Assembly: GCF_016862315.1 (NCBI RefSeq)
Contig: NZ_BOMS01000023.1
Span: forward strand, 1-64,000
DNA length: 64,000 nt
Source: Actinoplanes palleronii
GTDB taxonomy: Bacteria > Actinomycetota > Actinomycetes > Mycobacteriales > Micromonosporaceae
Direction: 5' to 3'
This document shows, piece by piece, positions 1 through 8,679 of the stretch; the stretch's first letter is position 1; each line of letters starts with the position of its first letter. A model generated the notes under the pieces. The model made no database searches, had not been told where the DNA came from, and saw only the letters and a list, made by a program, of their open reading frames with translations. The position numbers and the translations under genes are program-made.

Positions 1-61
1 GACGATCTGAACCCCGGCGGACGCACGACATCAAGCTCTTGAATTTGATCTTGATGACGAC

Positions 62-92
62 AAGGGGCGCCGGAAGGCGACCGGCGCCCCTT
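62..92. terminator. Hairpin terminator after the arabinofuranosidase gene
   Basis: Perfect 12-bp inverted repeat (AAGGGGCGCCGG at 62-73, CCGGCGCCCCTT at 81-92) with a 7-nt loop, 12 nt past the stop of the leftward gene at 105. It should end the arabinoside operon and may act in both directions. Bases 1-61 show no recognisable gene. Confidence 0.75.
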
Positions 93-104
93 ATCGAAAT
101 CGGA

Positions 105-1628
105 CTAGCGGGACAACCGGAGGGCGGTCCAGGAGACCCTGGGGAGGGTCAGGCGGACCTCCGTGCCGGCTTCGGTGAGCGCGCCGGTCGGGATGTCCGT
201 GGTCGGGCGGAGAGTCACCCGCTCCGGCTCGTCCCTCGTGTTGGCGGCGCGCAGGTCGTCGTCGGTCAGGGTCCAGGAGTCGGCCACCGACAGGTCCGCG
301 CCGAACGCGGAGAGGTCGATGGTGAGTTCGACCGGGTTCTGCTGGTCGCGGTTGACGATGAAGACCGTGACGTCGCCGGTGGCCGCGTCGTGCGTGGCGA
401 CCGCGTCGATCACCGGGGCCGATCCATAACGGGCGGTCTCGTAGGTCGGGCTGTCGATCCGGGTCTCCAGCACGTCACCCTTGGCCAGGGCCGCGGTGCG
501 GGCGAACGGGTGGAAGATGGTCTGCCGCCAGGCCGGGCCGCCGGGCTCGGTCATGATCGGGGCGATCACGTTGACCAGCTGGGCCTGGCAGGCGGCGGTG
601 ACCCGGTCGCTGTGCCGGAGCAGGGAGATCAGCAGGTTGCCGACCACCACCGCGTCGGCCACGTTGTACTGGTCCTCGATGACCCGCGGGGCCACCTCCC
701 ACTCCTTCGGGAGCGGGGCGCTCTGGAAGCGGGACAGGTACCAGACGTTCCACTCGTCGAACGACAGGTTGATCTTCTTTTTGCTCTTCAGGCGGGCGCC
801 GACCGCGTCCGCGGTGGCCACGATGCTGTTCACGAAGTGGTCCATGTCGACCGCGCTGGCCAAGAACGAGCCGAGGTCCCCGTCGTGCTCCTCGTAGTAC
901 GCGTGGCAGGAGACGTATTCCACCACGTCGTACGCGTGCTCGAGCACCGTCGACTCCCAGGCGCCGAACGTCGGCATGGTCGAGCTGGAGCTGCCGCACG
1001 CGACCAGCTCGAGATCCGGCTCGGCGGACTTGAGCGCCCGCGCCGTGGACGCGGCGAGCAGGCCGTACTCCTCGGCGGTCTTGTGGCCGGTCTGCCAGGG
1101 GCCGTCCAGCTCGTTGCCCAGGCACCAGAGCTTGATCCCGTACGGCTTCTCCGCGCCGTTGGTGCGCCGCCGCTCGGAGAGTTCGGTGCCTTCCGGGTGG
1201 TTGATGTATTCATGAACGTCGAGCGCTTCCTGGACACCGCGGGTGCCGAGGTTGACCGCGTACATGATCTCCACGTCGGCCTTCTCGGCCCACTTGGCGA
1301 ACTCGTCGATACCGACCTGGTTCGTCTCGATGCTGCGCCAGGCCAGGTCACGGCGCCGCGGGCGCTGCTCGGCCGGCCCGACGCCGTCCTCCCAGCGATA
1401 GCCGGAGACGAAGTTGCCGCCCGGGTAGCGCACCATGCTGACCCCGAGTTCGCGGGCCAGCGCCAGCACGTCGGTGCGGAAGCCGTCCTCGTCGGCGCTC
1501 GGGTGGCCCGGCTCGTAGATGCCGGTGTAGACGCAGCGGCCCATGTGCTCGACGAACGAGCCGAAGGTCCGGCGGTTGACCGGCGCCACGACGGCAGCCG
1601 GATTCAAAACGACACGCGCACGGAGCAT
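105..1628 (-). CDS. abfA: alpha-L-arabinofuranosidase, GH51 family (intracellular)
   Basis: Encodes 507 aa, the usual GH51 length. The family releases terminal L-arabinofuranose from arabinan or arabinoxylan oligosaccharides with retention of configuration. The acid/base glutamate is E173 in CLGNELDG and the nucleophile is E292 in SFDEWNVWY. There is no signal peptide, so it acts in the cytoplasm on imported oligosaccharides. The ATG at 1628 has an AAGGA Shine-Dalgarno about 8 nt upstream. It starts 25 bp after the ABC permease stop and is the last gene of a four-gene leftward operon (binding protein, two permeases, enzyme), so it is very likely under the same LacI-type control. Arabino-oligosaccharide use follows from family and context; the exact linkage preference cannot be read. 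Confidence 0.95.
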   Translation of the reverse strand: MLRARVVLNPAAVVAPVNRRTFGSFVEHMGRCVYTGIYEPGHPSADEDGFRTDVLALARELGVSMVRYPGGNFVSGYRWEDGVGPAEQRPRRRDLAWRSIETNQVGIDEFAKWAEKADVEIMYAVNLGTRGVQEALDVHEYINHPEGTELSERRRTNGAEKPYGIKLWCLGNELDGPWQTGHKTAEEYGLLAASTARALKSAEPDLELVACGSSSSTMPTFGAWESTVLEHAYDVVEYVSCHAYYEEHDGDLGSFLASAVDMDHFVNSIVATADAVGARLKSKKKINLSFDEWNVWYLSRFQSAPLPKEWEVAPRVIEDQYNVADAVVVGNLLISLLRHSDRVTAACQAQLVNVIAPIMTEPGGPAWRQTIFHPFARTAALAKGDVLETRIDSPTYETARYGSAPVIDAVATHDAATGDVTVFIVNRDQQNPVELTIDLSAFGADLSVADSWTLTDDDLRAANTRDEPERVTLRPTTDIPTGALTEAGTEVRLTLPRVSWTALRLSR

Positions 1629-1653
1629 TGTGCTGTTCCTTAAGACCGGGGGG

Positions 1654-2505
1654 TCACTTGACGGCGCCGATGGTCAGGCCACCGCGCCAGTAACGCTGGA
1701 GAAGGAGGAAGGCCACGATCAGCGGCAGGATGGCCACCAGGGCGCCGGTCACGATCACGTTGAACAGGGCGGAGCCGCCGTTGCCGAGGATCGCCGACAT
1801 GTACCAGGTCCGCAGGCCGACCGTGAGCGGGAAGAGATGGTCGTCGCTGAGCATCACCAGCGGCAGGAAGAAGTTGTTCCACGACGCGACCATCGAGAAC
1901 AGCAGCACGGTGACCAGGGCCGGGCGCATGGCCGGCAGCGCGACGCTGCGGAACACCCGGAACTCACCGGCGCCGTCGATCCGGGCCGCCTCGAGCATCT
2001 CGTCCGGCACCGACTCGTGGGTGTAGACCCGGAGCAGGTAGACGCCGAACGGGTTGAGCAGCGACGGCAGGATCACCGCCCAGATCGAGTCGACCAGGCC
2101 GGCCTGCGACATCAACAGGTAGGTGGGCAGCACCAGCGCCGTCGCCGGGACCATGATCAAACCCAAGAGCAGAGCAAACAATGTGGTACGACCGGGAAAG
2201 CGCAGTTTGGCGAACGCGTATCCGGCGAGCGCGGAGACCACCGTGGCGCCGACCCCGCTGACCACCGCGTAGAGCAGTGAGTTGCGCAGCCAGATCAGGT
2301 AGATCCCGTTCTCCTGGGTGAACACCGTCTCCAGGTTGCCGGCCAGGTGGAAGTCGGCGAACCAGAGCGGCGCCGACTGGAACAGCCCGTCGTTGTCCTT
2401 CGTCGCGGCGACCAGCAGCCACCAGAACGGCAGCAGGAAGTACACCGCCATCAGGCCCATCACGACGTTCGGGAAGATCCCGGCGCGCTCCTTGGTGCTC
2501 GTCAC
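1654..2505 (-). CDS. Sugar ABC transporter permease (MalG/CUT1 type)
   Basis: Encodes 283 aa, an inner-membrane permease of the carbohydrate-uptake-1 class with six predicted membrane segments. The EAA coupling loop is visible as EAARIDGAGEFRVFRSVALP. A much longer open frame continues upstream, but the GTG at 2505 forms a GTGA overlap with the stop of the preceding permease and the protein then begins VTSTKERAG directly before the first membrane helix, so 2505 is chosen. No ATPase gene lies in the cluster; CUT1 systems of actinobacteria commonly use a shared MsiK-type ATPase encoded elsewhere, which would explain this. Confidence 0.93.
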   Translation of the reverse strand: MTSTKERAGIFPNVVMGLMAVYFLLPFWWLLVAATKDNDGLFQSAPLWFADFHLAGNLETVFTQENGIYLIWLRNSLLYAVVSGVGATVVSALAGYAFAKLRFPGRTTLFALLLGLIMVPATALVLPTYLLMSQAGLVDSIWAVILPSLLNPFGVYLLRVYTHESVPDEMLEAARIDGAGEFRVFRSVALPAMRPALVTVLLFSMVASWNNFFLPLVMLSDDHLFPLTVGLRTWYMSAILGNGGSALFNVIVTGALVAILPLIVAFLLLQRYWRGGLTIGAVK

Positions 2506-3428
2506 AGCGCGCTCCGTTTCCTGGTCGCGAAGAGGAAGAGGTACGACCCGACGAAGACCACCGCGCCGAGCAGGAACGAGATCGCGGCCGAGTAGTTGTA
2601 CTGCTGGAACGAGAACGCCTGGTGGTACGCGTAGACGTTCGGCGTGTAGTGCTGGGTGATCGAGCCGGGGTTGAGCGGCTGCAGGATCAGCGGTTCGGTG
2701 AAGAACTGCAACGTCCCCAGGATGGTGAACAGGGTCGCCAGGATGAGCGCCGATCCGATCATCGGCGTCTTGATCCGCAGGGCGAGCTGCACCGGGCCGG
2801 CGCCGTCGATCCGGGCCGACTCGTAGACCTCCCGGGGCAGGCCCTGCAGCGCCGCGTACAGCACGATCATGTTGTAACCGGCCCACTGCCAGGTCACCAC
2901 GTTGCCGAGCGACGCCAGCACCCACGAGCTGGACAGGAAGTCGATGTGCAGCAAGCTGAACGGGCCGGTCTCCTGGCCGTAGAGGAAGCCCCACATCAGG
3001 GTGCCGATCACCACGGGTACGGCGTACGGCACGAACGCGGCGAGCCGGAAGACCCGGGAGAAGCGCGACGTGGCGTGGTCGATCAGCAGCGCCGCGAGCA
3101 ACGCCAGCCCGATCATCACGGGCGTCTGCACCAGCCCGAACACCAGCACCCGGCCGACACCCTGGCGGACCAGCGGGTCCTGGAACGCCTGCTTGTAGTT
3201 GTCGAACCAGGCGAAGTGCTCACCCTCGATCAGGGTGGAGCGGTAGAGGCTGAGCTTGAGCGCGTACGCCATCGGCAGCAGCAGGAACGCGACGAGCAGC
3301 ACCGCGAACGGGAGCACGAAGAGCCAGCCGGTGACGGCCTCCCGCGATCTGCCGAACAGCGGCGGTCGCGGGGAGGGCACCGCGGCCGCCGGAGCGACGG
3401 CCGCGGAATCGATCTGCACCTCGGTCAT
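2502..3428 (-). CDS. Sugar ABC transporter permease (MalF/CUT1 type)
   Basis: Encodes 308 aa with a cytoplasmic N-terminal stretch rich in Pro and Ala, then six predicted membrane segments and an EAA-like loop (YESARIDGAGPVQLALRIKTP). It is the second permease of the arabinoside importer. The ATG at 3428 shares one base with the TAA stop of the binding-protein gene (TAATG), indicating translational coupling. The downstream permease starts inside its own stop codon, so the three transporter genes form one tightly packed unit. Confidence 0.93.
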   Translation of the reverse strand: MTEVQIDSAAVAPAAAVPSPRPPLFGRSREAVTGWLFVLPFAVLLVAFLLLPMAYALKLSLYRSTLIEGEHFAWFDNYKQAFQDPLVRQGVGRVLVFGLVQTPVMIGLALLAALLIDHATSRFSRVFRLAAFVPYAVPVVIGTLMWGFLYGQETGPFSLLHIDFLSSSWVLASLGNVVTWQWAGYNMIVLYAALQGLPREVYESARIDGAGPVQLALRIKTPMIGSALILATLFTILGTLQFFTEPLILQPLNPGSITQHYTPNVYAYHQAFSFQQYNYSAAISFLLGAVVFVGSYLFLFATRKRSAL

Positions 3429-4762
3429 TACTTGACCTTGAAGCCCTGCTGCGTGGCGTACTGGGTGATGTTGGCCTGCGCGGTGTCCAGCGCCGCGGTC
3501 CACGAGGTCTTCTTCTCGATGGCCTGGTTCAGCCCGGTGGTGATCTGGTTGAAGTTGTAGCTGTTGAACGGGCTCCAGGAGAACGGGGCGATCGCCTTGT
3601 AGGCCGGCACGAACACGTCGTTGACGGTCTGGCCGCCGAAGAAGTCGTACTTCTTCTTGAGGAACGCGTCCGACTCGAGCACCGGCGTCGCGGTCGGGAA
3701 CAGGTACGCCTGGTCGATGCCGATCTTCCAGGCCTCGGCGTTGTTCGCGCCGAAGATCTCCTTGGCGACCGTGGTGGCGGCCTCCGGGTTCTTCGACTGG
3801 TCGGTCACCGCGAACGACGAGCCGCCCCAGTCACCCTGCGCGTTCGCGCCGGCGGTCCACTGCGGCAGCGGCGCGGCCCGCCATTTGCCGGCCGTCGTCT
3901 TGGCCACGCTCTGCAGGTACCCCGGGCCCCAGCCGGCGGCCAGGTAGGTCACGTACTTGCCGGAGCCGAGCCCGTTGTAGAAGTCGGTGGTGCCGTACGC
4001 CTTGGTGTCGGCCAGGCCGGAGCCGACCATGCCCTCCCAGTACGACATGACCTGCTTGGTCGGCGCGTCGTTGACGCTGACCCCGATCTCCGCCGGGTTC
4101 GCCGTGTCATAGGTGTACGGCTTGGCGCCGGCCTGCCAGCTCAGCCCGGTCAGGAAGCCGCCGTCGTTCGCGCCGAAGTCGGTCATGAACGACTTGCCGG
4201 CGGTGGCCGCCTTCAGCTTCTCGGCCTGGACCTTGTACTCGTCCCAGGTCTTCGGGATGGTCAGGTCGTACTTGGAGAACAGGTCCTCGCGGTAGAGCAT
4301 CGCCATCGGGCCGGAGTCGACCGGGATGGCGTAGACCTTGTCGCCGTTGCTGACCTGCTTCCAGGCCCAGTCGACGTAGCTGCCCTTGAGGTCGTTGGCG
4401 CCGTACTTGCCCATGTCGACCAGGTGCTTGGTGAGCTGGTAGGTGGGCAGTTCCTGGAATTCGAGCATCACCACGTCCGGCGCGCCCTTGCCGGCCTTGA
4501 GCGCGGTCTGCAGCTTGGTGTACTCGTCCTGGCCGGCGCCGGCGTTCGTCCACTCGATCTTGATGTCGGTGTGTGTGGAGTTGAACAGGTCGACGACCGG
4601 CTGGAAGGACGGGTACCACGCCCAGACCTTCACGGTCACCGGTCCGGACGCCTTGTCGGTGCCGGCGTCGGATCCACCGCTGCAGGCGGCGACGGTCAGC
4701 GCGGTCACAGCCGCGACGGCCGCTATCACCGAGCGTCGTACACTAAAGTTTCTGACGTTCAC
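3428..4762 (-). CDS. Extracellular sugar-binding lipoprotein of ABC importer
   Basis: Encodes 444 aa. A lipoprotein signal (hydrophobic stretch ending LTVAAC, lipid-modified C27) is followed by a Ser/Gly/Asp linker and a full-length family 1 solute-binding fold (WAWYPSFQPVVDLFN near the start, typical of MalE-like proteins). It should capture arabinose-containing oligosaccharides outside the membrane and hand them to the two permeases encoded next. The GTG start at 4762 has GAGG 5 nt upstream. It is the first gene of the operon and faces the divergently transcribed LacI regulator across a 204-bp region holding an 18-bp palindrome. Substrate is inferred from the linked GH51 enzyme. Confidence 0.93.
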   Translation of the reverse strand: MNVRNFSVRRSVIAAVAAVTALTVAACSGGSDAGTDKASGPVTVKVWAWYPSFQPVVDLFNSTHTDIKIEWTNAGAGQDEYTKLQTALKAGKGAPDVVMLEFQELPTYQLTKHLVDMGKYGANDLKGSYVDWAWKQVSNGDKVYAIPVDSGPMAMLYREDLFSKYDLTIPKTWDEYKVQAEKLKAATAGKSFMTDFGANDGGFLTGLSWQAGAKPYTYDTANPAEIGVSVNDAPTKQVMSYWEGMVGSGLADTKAYGTTDFYNGLGSGKYVTYLAAGWGPGYLQSVAKTTAGKWRAAPLPQWTAGANAQGDWGGSSFAVTDQSKNPEAATTVAKEIFGANNAEAWKIGIDQAYLFPTATPVLESDAFLKKKYDFFGGQTVNDVFVPAYKAIAPFSWSPFNSYNFNQITTGLNQAIEKKTSWTAALDTAQANITQYATQQGFKVK

Positions 4763-4796
4763 TGGGTCCTCACAGGGTTTTCAGTTGATCAGGTCA

Positions 4797-4849
4797 GAAG
4801 AGCCGGCCTCCGGTGCTGGCACACCGGGGGTCGGCCGAACCAGCTCTTC
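4797..4849. other. Possible leader hairpin upstream of the importer operon
   Basis: GAAGAGC (4797-4803) and GCTCTTC (4843-4849) can pair, with inner GGCC/GGCC and CCGG-type complementarity between them. It would lie in the 5' leader of the importer operon if the promoter is near the operator palindrome. Function is unknown; a coincidence is possible. Confidence 0.3.
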
Positions 4850-4876
4850 ACTGCGTCTCAGGCATTGTTGCTACGC

Positions 4877-4894
4877 TTTTGCAGCGCTGCAAAA
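4877..4894. promoter_or_regulatory. LacI-type operator palindrome
   Basis: TTTTGCAGCGCTGCAAAA is a perfect 18-bp palindrome midway between the divergent binding-protein gene (start 4762) and the LacI regulator (start 4967). LacI/GalR regulators bind palindromes of this kind with a central CG-type step and flanking T/A tracts. It is the obvious candidate for the site of the adjacent regulator, controlling both directions. Confidence 0.8.
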
Positions 4895-4966
4895 CAGCAT
4901 GCACGGACGTCCAATCGACGGCAAGGGGTAACCTGCCGGAAACTTGGCGCGGTCGGAGGGGGCACA

Positions 4967-5986
4967 TTGCGTCGAGAAGTCACGCTACGTGACGTGGCGG
5001 AGCTGGCTGGGGTTTCCAGCCGCACCGTCTCCAACGTGGTCAACGGGTATGCCAACGTCACCGAGCGGACCCGCACCCGGGTGCAGCGTGCGGTGGATGA
5101 GCTCGGCTATCGGCCGAACGTGCTGGCGCGCAACCTGGCACAGGGACGATCAGGACAGATCGCACTGGTCGTGCCGTATCTGGACACGCCGTACTTCGCC
5201 GAGTTGCTGCAGAGCGTGATCCGCGCGGCCCGGCAGCGCGGCTATAACGTTTTGATCGACCAGACCGACGGCGACGCCGAGCACGAGCGCGCGTTCATCG
5301 CGCACGGCTCCCAGCGGCTGCTCTTCGACGGGATCATCTTCAGCCCGCTCGGCCTCGATCAGAAGGCGCTCGCCGACCACGACCGGAACCTGCCGCTGGT
5401 GGTCCTCGGCGAACGCAGCAGCGACGGCACGTTCGACCACGTCGGCATCGACGACGTGGCCGCGTCCCGGGAGGCCACCGAGCACCTGCTCGGCCTCGGC
5501 CGGCGCCGGCTCGCGGCGATCGGCGACCAGCCGTACGCCACCGGCGAGGCGGCCCAGCTGCGCACCCAGGGGTTCCGCGAAGCCCACGAGGCACGCGGGC
5601 TGACCGCCCAGGAAGATCTGATCATCAGTACGCCCCGGTTCAACCGCAGGGACGGCGCCCAGGCGATGGCCACCCTGCTGGACCGGGCGGAGCCGCCGGA
5701 CGCCGTCTTCTGCTACTCCGACCTGGTCGCCCTCGGCGCGATACACACCCTGGTCGGCCGGGGCCTGCGGGTGCCGGAGGACGTGGCCGTGATCGGGTAC
5801 GACGACATCGAGGACGGCGCGTACTCGAACCCGTCGGTGAGCACCGTGTCACCGGACAAGGAGATGATCGCGACCAGCGCTGTCGAACGCCTGCTGCTGC
5901 GGATCGCCAGCCCCACGCCGCCGCCGGCCGTCGAGATCCGCGCACCGCACCAGCTGATCATCCGGCAGAGCACCGGGGGCGCTTAG
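4967..5986 (+). CDS. LacI-family transcriptional regulator of arabinoside use
   Basis: Encodes 339 aa. The N-terminal helix-turn-helix (VTLRDVAELAGVSSRTVSNV, residues 5-24) and hinge (PNVLARNLAQGRSG) are followed by a periplasmic-binding-protein-like effector domain ending in VIGYDDIEDGAYSNPSVSTV. The TTG start at 4967 is chosen because GGAGG lies about 7 nt upstream and the HTH follows immediately; the open frame extends further upstream without support. It is divergent from the importer/GH51 operon and most likely represses it until an arabinose-derived ligand binds. Its stop overlaps the stop of the convergent polymerase gene. Confidence 0.93.
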   Translation: MRREVTLRDVAELAGVSSRTVSNVVNGYANVTERTRTRVQRAVDELGYRPNVLARNLAQGRSGQIALVVPYLDTPYFAELLQSVIRAARQRGYNVLIDQTDGDAEHERAFIAHGSQRLLFDGIIFSPLGLDQKALADHDRNLPLVVLGERSSDGTFDHVGIDDVAASREATEHLLGLGRRRLAAIGDQPYATGEAAQLRTQGFREAHEARGLTAQEDLIISTPRFNRRDGAQAMATLLDRAEPPDAVFCYSDLVALGAIHTLVGRGLRVPEDVAVIGYDDIEDGAYSNPSVSTVSPDKEMIATSAVERLLLRIASPTPPPAVEIRAPHQLIIRQSTGGA

Positions 5987-6939
5987 GCCTTCGGTTCCGC
6001 GGGGGTCTCCAGGCCGGCCTGCTCGTCGCGGGTGGCCCAGTCCAGCAGCGTGTCCAGCGAGTGGTGCACGTCGTCGATGGTGGCGTGCAGGTCACCGAGC
6101 TCGGCGAACCGGGCCGGCACGGTCCGGACGGTGAACTCCTGCGGCCGCACCCCGGCGATCTCGTCCCAGGTGATCGGGGTGGAGACGGTCGCCGTGGGCA
6201 CCCCGCGCACCGAGTACGCGCTGGCGATCGTGTGGTCGCGGGCGTTCTGGTTGTAGTCGATGAACAGCGCCTTCGGGTCCCGGTCCTTGCGCCACCAGGT
6301 GGTGGTGACGTCGTCCGGCAGCCGGCGCTCGACCTCGCGGGCGAAGGCCAGCGCGGCCCGGCGCACGTCGGCGAACTCCCAGCGCGGCTCGATCCGGACG
6401 TAGACGTGCAGGCCACGGCCGCCGGAGGTCTTCGGGAAACCGGTCATACCCAGCTCGTCGAGCACCTCGCGGACCACCGGGGCGACCCGGCGCACGGTGT
6501 CGAACGGGCAGTCCGGCATCGGGTCCAGGTCGATCCGCCACTCGTCCGGGCGCTCGGTGTCCGCCCGCCGGGAGTTCCACGGGTGGAACTCCACGGTGGA
6601 CATCTGGACCGCCCAGATCACGTCGGCCGGCTTCGTCACGCAGAGCTCGTCGGCGTGCCGGTGGTAGCGCGGGAACGTCACCCGGACCGTCTCCAGCCAC
6701 GGTGGCGCGCCGTTCGGCACCCGCTTCTGGTGCACCTTGTCCCCGGCCAGGCCGTCCGGGAAGCGGTGCAGCATGCACGGGCGCTCACGCAGCGCGCGGA
6801 CGATCCCGTCACTCACCGCGAGGTAGTACTCCGCGAGGTCGAGCTTGGTCAGCCCGAGCTCCGGGAAGTAGATCCGGTCCGGGTTGGAGACGCGGACCTC
6901 GTGGTCGCCGGCCTGGACGGTGGTGGCTTTCGCTGCCAT
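5983..6939 (-). CDS. Stand-alone LigD-type polymerase (primase-polymerase) domain protein
   Basis: Encodes 318 aa matching the polymerase module of bacterial LigD, which fills gaps and adds nucleotides during Ku-dependent end joining. The archaeo-eukaryotic primase fold motifs are present: the metal-binding DLD (residues 137-139, RIDLDPMP), SGGRGLH (172-178) and the later IDYNQNARDHT segment. No ligase or phosphoesterase module is fused and no ku gene is visible here. The ATG at 6939 is preferred over an upstream frame extension because the protein then begins MAAKATTVQAGDHEV, as in homologues. Its TAA overlaps the LacI TAG by two bases on the opposite strand. Confidence 0.9.
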   Translation of the reverse strand: MAAKATTVQAGDHEVRVSNPDRIYFPELGLTKLDLAEYYLAVSDGIVRALRERPCMLHRFPDGLAGDKVHQKRVPNGAPPWLETVRVTFPRYHRHADELCVTKPADVIWAVQMSTVEFHPWNSRRADTERPDEWRIDLDPMPDCPFDTVRRVAPVVREVLDELGMTGFPKTSGGRGLHVYVRIEPRWEFADVRRAALAFAREVERRLPDDVTTTWWRKDRDPKALFIDYNQNARDHTIASAYSVRGVPTATVSTPITWDEIAGVRPQEFTVRTVPARFAELGDLHATIDDVHHSLDTLLDWATRDEQAGLETPAEPKA

Positions 6940-6949
6940 GGAAGAAAAT

Positions 6950-8659
6950 CTAGCCCAACCAGGCGTCCTCGAGGTCGAGAAGCAGGGTGTCACCCGAGTC
7001 GAGCAGGTCCAGCAGCGGGCCGATCCGGGGCAGCTCGTGGGTGACGAAGTACGTCGCGGCCAGGCGTTTGCCGGCGTAGAAGTCGCCCGCCTTGTCCCCC
7101 GCCGCGTCCGCCTGCTCCAGCCACATCCAGGCGATCACCAGGTGACCGGCGGCGTCCAAGTAGGCCGTCGCGTTGACCAGCGCCTTCGCCGGGTCGCCGG
7201 CCGCCCAGAGCTTCGCCGTGGTCGCCGCGAGCCGGTCGCAGGCGGCCAGCACCGGCGCGCCCAGCTCACTCTTCTGCGCGGTCGCCCGGATCCGGTCCAG
7301 CAGCAGCGCGAGACCCGCGCCACCACCCTGGGTGACCTTGCGGCCGAGCAGGTCGAGCGCCTGGATGCCGTCGGTGCCCTCGTGGATCGAGTTGAGCCGG
7401 TTGTCCCGGTAGAACTGCTCGACCGGGTACTCCCGGGTGTAGCCGTAGCCGCCGTGGATCTGGATCGCGTGATCGTCGGCGAGCCGGCACCACTGCGAGG
7501 GCCAGGCCTTCACGATCGGCGTCAGGGTGTCGAGCAGCAGGTCGTTCTCCGGTGACGGCTGGTCCAGAAGGTTCGCCGCATACAGCACAAGAGCGAGACC
7601 CCCTTCGACGTACGACTTGCTGGCGAGCAGCATCCGTCGTACGTCAGGGTGGTCGACGATCGGGACCGGCGGCGCAGCCGGATCTTTCGCAGCCACCGGG
7701 CGCCCCTGCTGCCGCTCCCGAGCGTAAGCGAGGGCGTGCAGATAGCCGGTGTAACCGAGAGCGACCGCGCCCGACCCCACCCCGATCCGCGCCTCGTTCA
7801 TCATGTGGAACATGTACTGCAGGCCGCGGCCCTCCTCGCCGACCAGCTCGGCGGCGGCGTCCTCGAACGCCAGCACCGCGTTGGTGGTGCCCCGGTAGCC
7901 CATCTTGTGGTTCAGCCCGGCCAGCGTGACGCCGTTGCGCTCGCCGGTCGCCAGGTCCCGCTTCGGGACGATGAACAGCGACAGGCCCTTCACCCCGGCC
8001 GGCGCTCCGGCGACCCGGGCCAGCACCAGGTGGATGATGTTCTCGCTCAGCTCGTGGTCCCCGCCGGAGATCCACATCTTGCCGCCGGTGACCCGGTACG
8101 AGCCGTCCGACTGCCGGGTGGCCCGGGTGGTCACGTCGCTGAGCGACGACCCGGCCTGCGGCTCGGAGAGGCACATCGTGCCGGTGAACCGGCCCTCCAG
8201 CATCGGGTGCACGAACCGGCGGATCTGCTCGTCGGTGCCGTGCGCCAGCAGCAGGTGCGCGTTCCCGCCGGTCAGCATCGCGTACGCCGAGGTGGCCGTG
8301 TTCGCCGCCTGGAACCAGAGGAAACAGGCCCGCTGCACGGCGTGCGGCAGCTGCAGCCCGCCGTGCTCGGCGTCCATCGTCGCGCCGAGCAGGCCGGACT
8401 CGGCGAACACCCGCAGCGCGTGCGCCACCTCCGGGATGATCTCCACCCGGGTGCCGTCGAAGGTCGGCTCGTTCAGGTCGTTCTTACGGTTGTGCGGGGC
8501 GAAATCGCGCTCGGCGATCTGCTGCGACACGTCCAGGAACGCGTCGAACGTCTCCCGCGAATGCTCGGCGAACCGCTCCCGGGCGGTCAGTTTCTCCACG
8601 TCGAGCCACTCGTAGAGCAGGAAGTCGAGGTCTCGCCGGGACAGCACGGTGGAATTCAT
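6950..8659 (-). CDS. Acyl-CoA dehydrogenase, large (about 570 aa) class
   Basis: Encodes 569 aa, about 180 longer than short-chain acyl-CoA dehydrogenases, with an extra N-terminal helical stretch and a C-terminal extension like mycobacterial FadE5-type enzymes. Visible family marks are the FAD/substrate-binding [29 protein letters not shown], and [19 protein letters not shown] followed by [16 protein letters not shown]. It should catalyse alpha,beta-dehydrogenation of acyl-CoA in fatty acid breakdown. The ATG at 8659 lies 20 bp after the stop of the upstream diguanylate cyclase gene, so the two may be co-transcribed. The open frame continuing far upstream is an overlap artefact. Confidence 0.93.
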   Translation of the reverse strand: MNSTVLSRRDLDFLLYEWLDVEKLTARERFAEHSRETFDAFLDVSQQIAERDFAPHNRKNDLNEPTFDGTRVEIIPEVAHALRVFAESGLLGATMDAEHGGLQLPHAVQRACFLWFQAANTATSAYAMLTGGNAHLLLAHGTDEQIRRFVHPMLEGRFTGTMCLSEPQAGSSLSDVTTRATRQSDGSYRVTGGKMWISGGDHELSENIIHLVLARVAGAPAGVKGLSLFIVPKRDLATGERNGVTLAGLNHKMGYRGTTNAVLAFEDAAAELVGEEGRGLQYMFHMMNEARIGVGSGAVALGYTGYLHALAYARERQQGRPVAAKDPAAPPVPIVDHPDVRRMLLASKSYVEGGLALVLYAANLLDQPSPENDLLLDTLTPIVKAWPSQWCRLADDHAIQIHGGYGYTREYPVEQFYRDNRLNSIHEGTDGIQALDLLGRKVTQGGGAGLALLLDRIRATAQKSELGAPVLAACDRLAATTAKLWAAGDPAKALVNATAYLDAAGHLVIAWMWLEQADAAGDKAGDFYAGKRLAATYFVTHELPRIGPLLDLLDSGDTLLLDLEDAWLG

Positions 8660-8679
8660 GCACCCAGTGTGCACTAACT

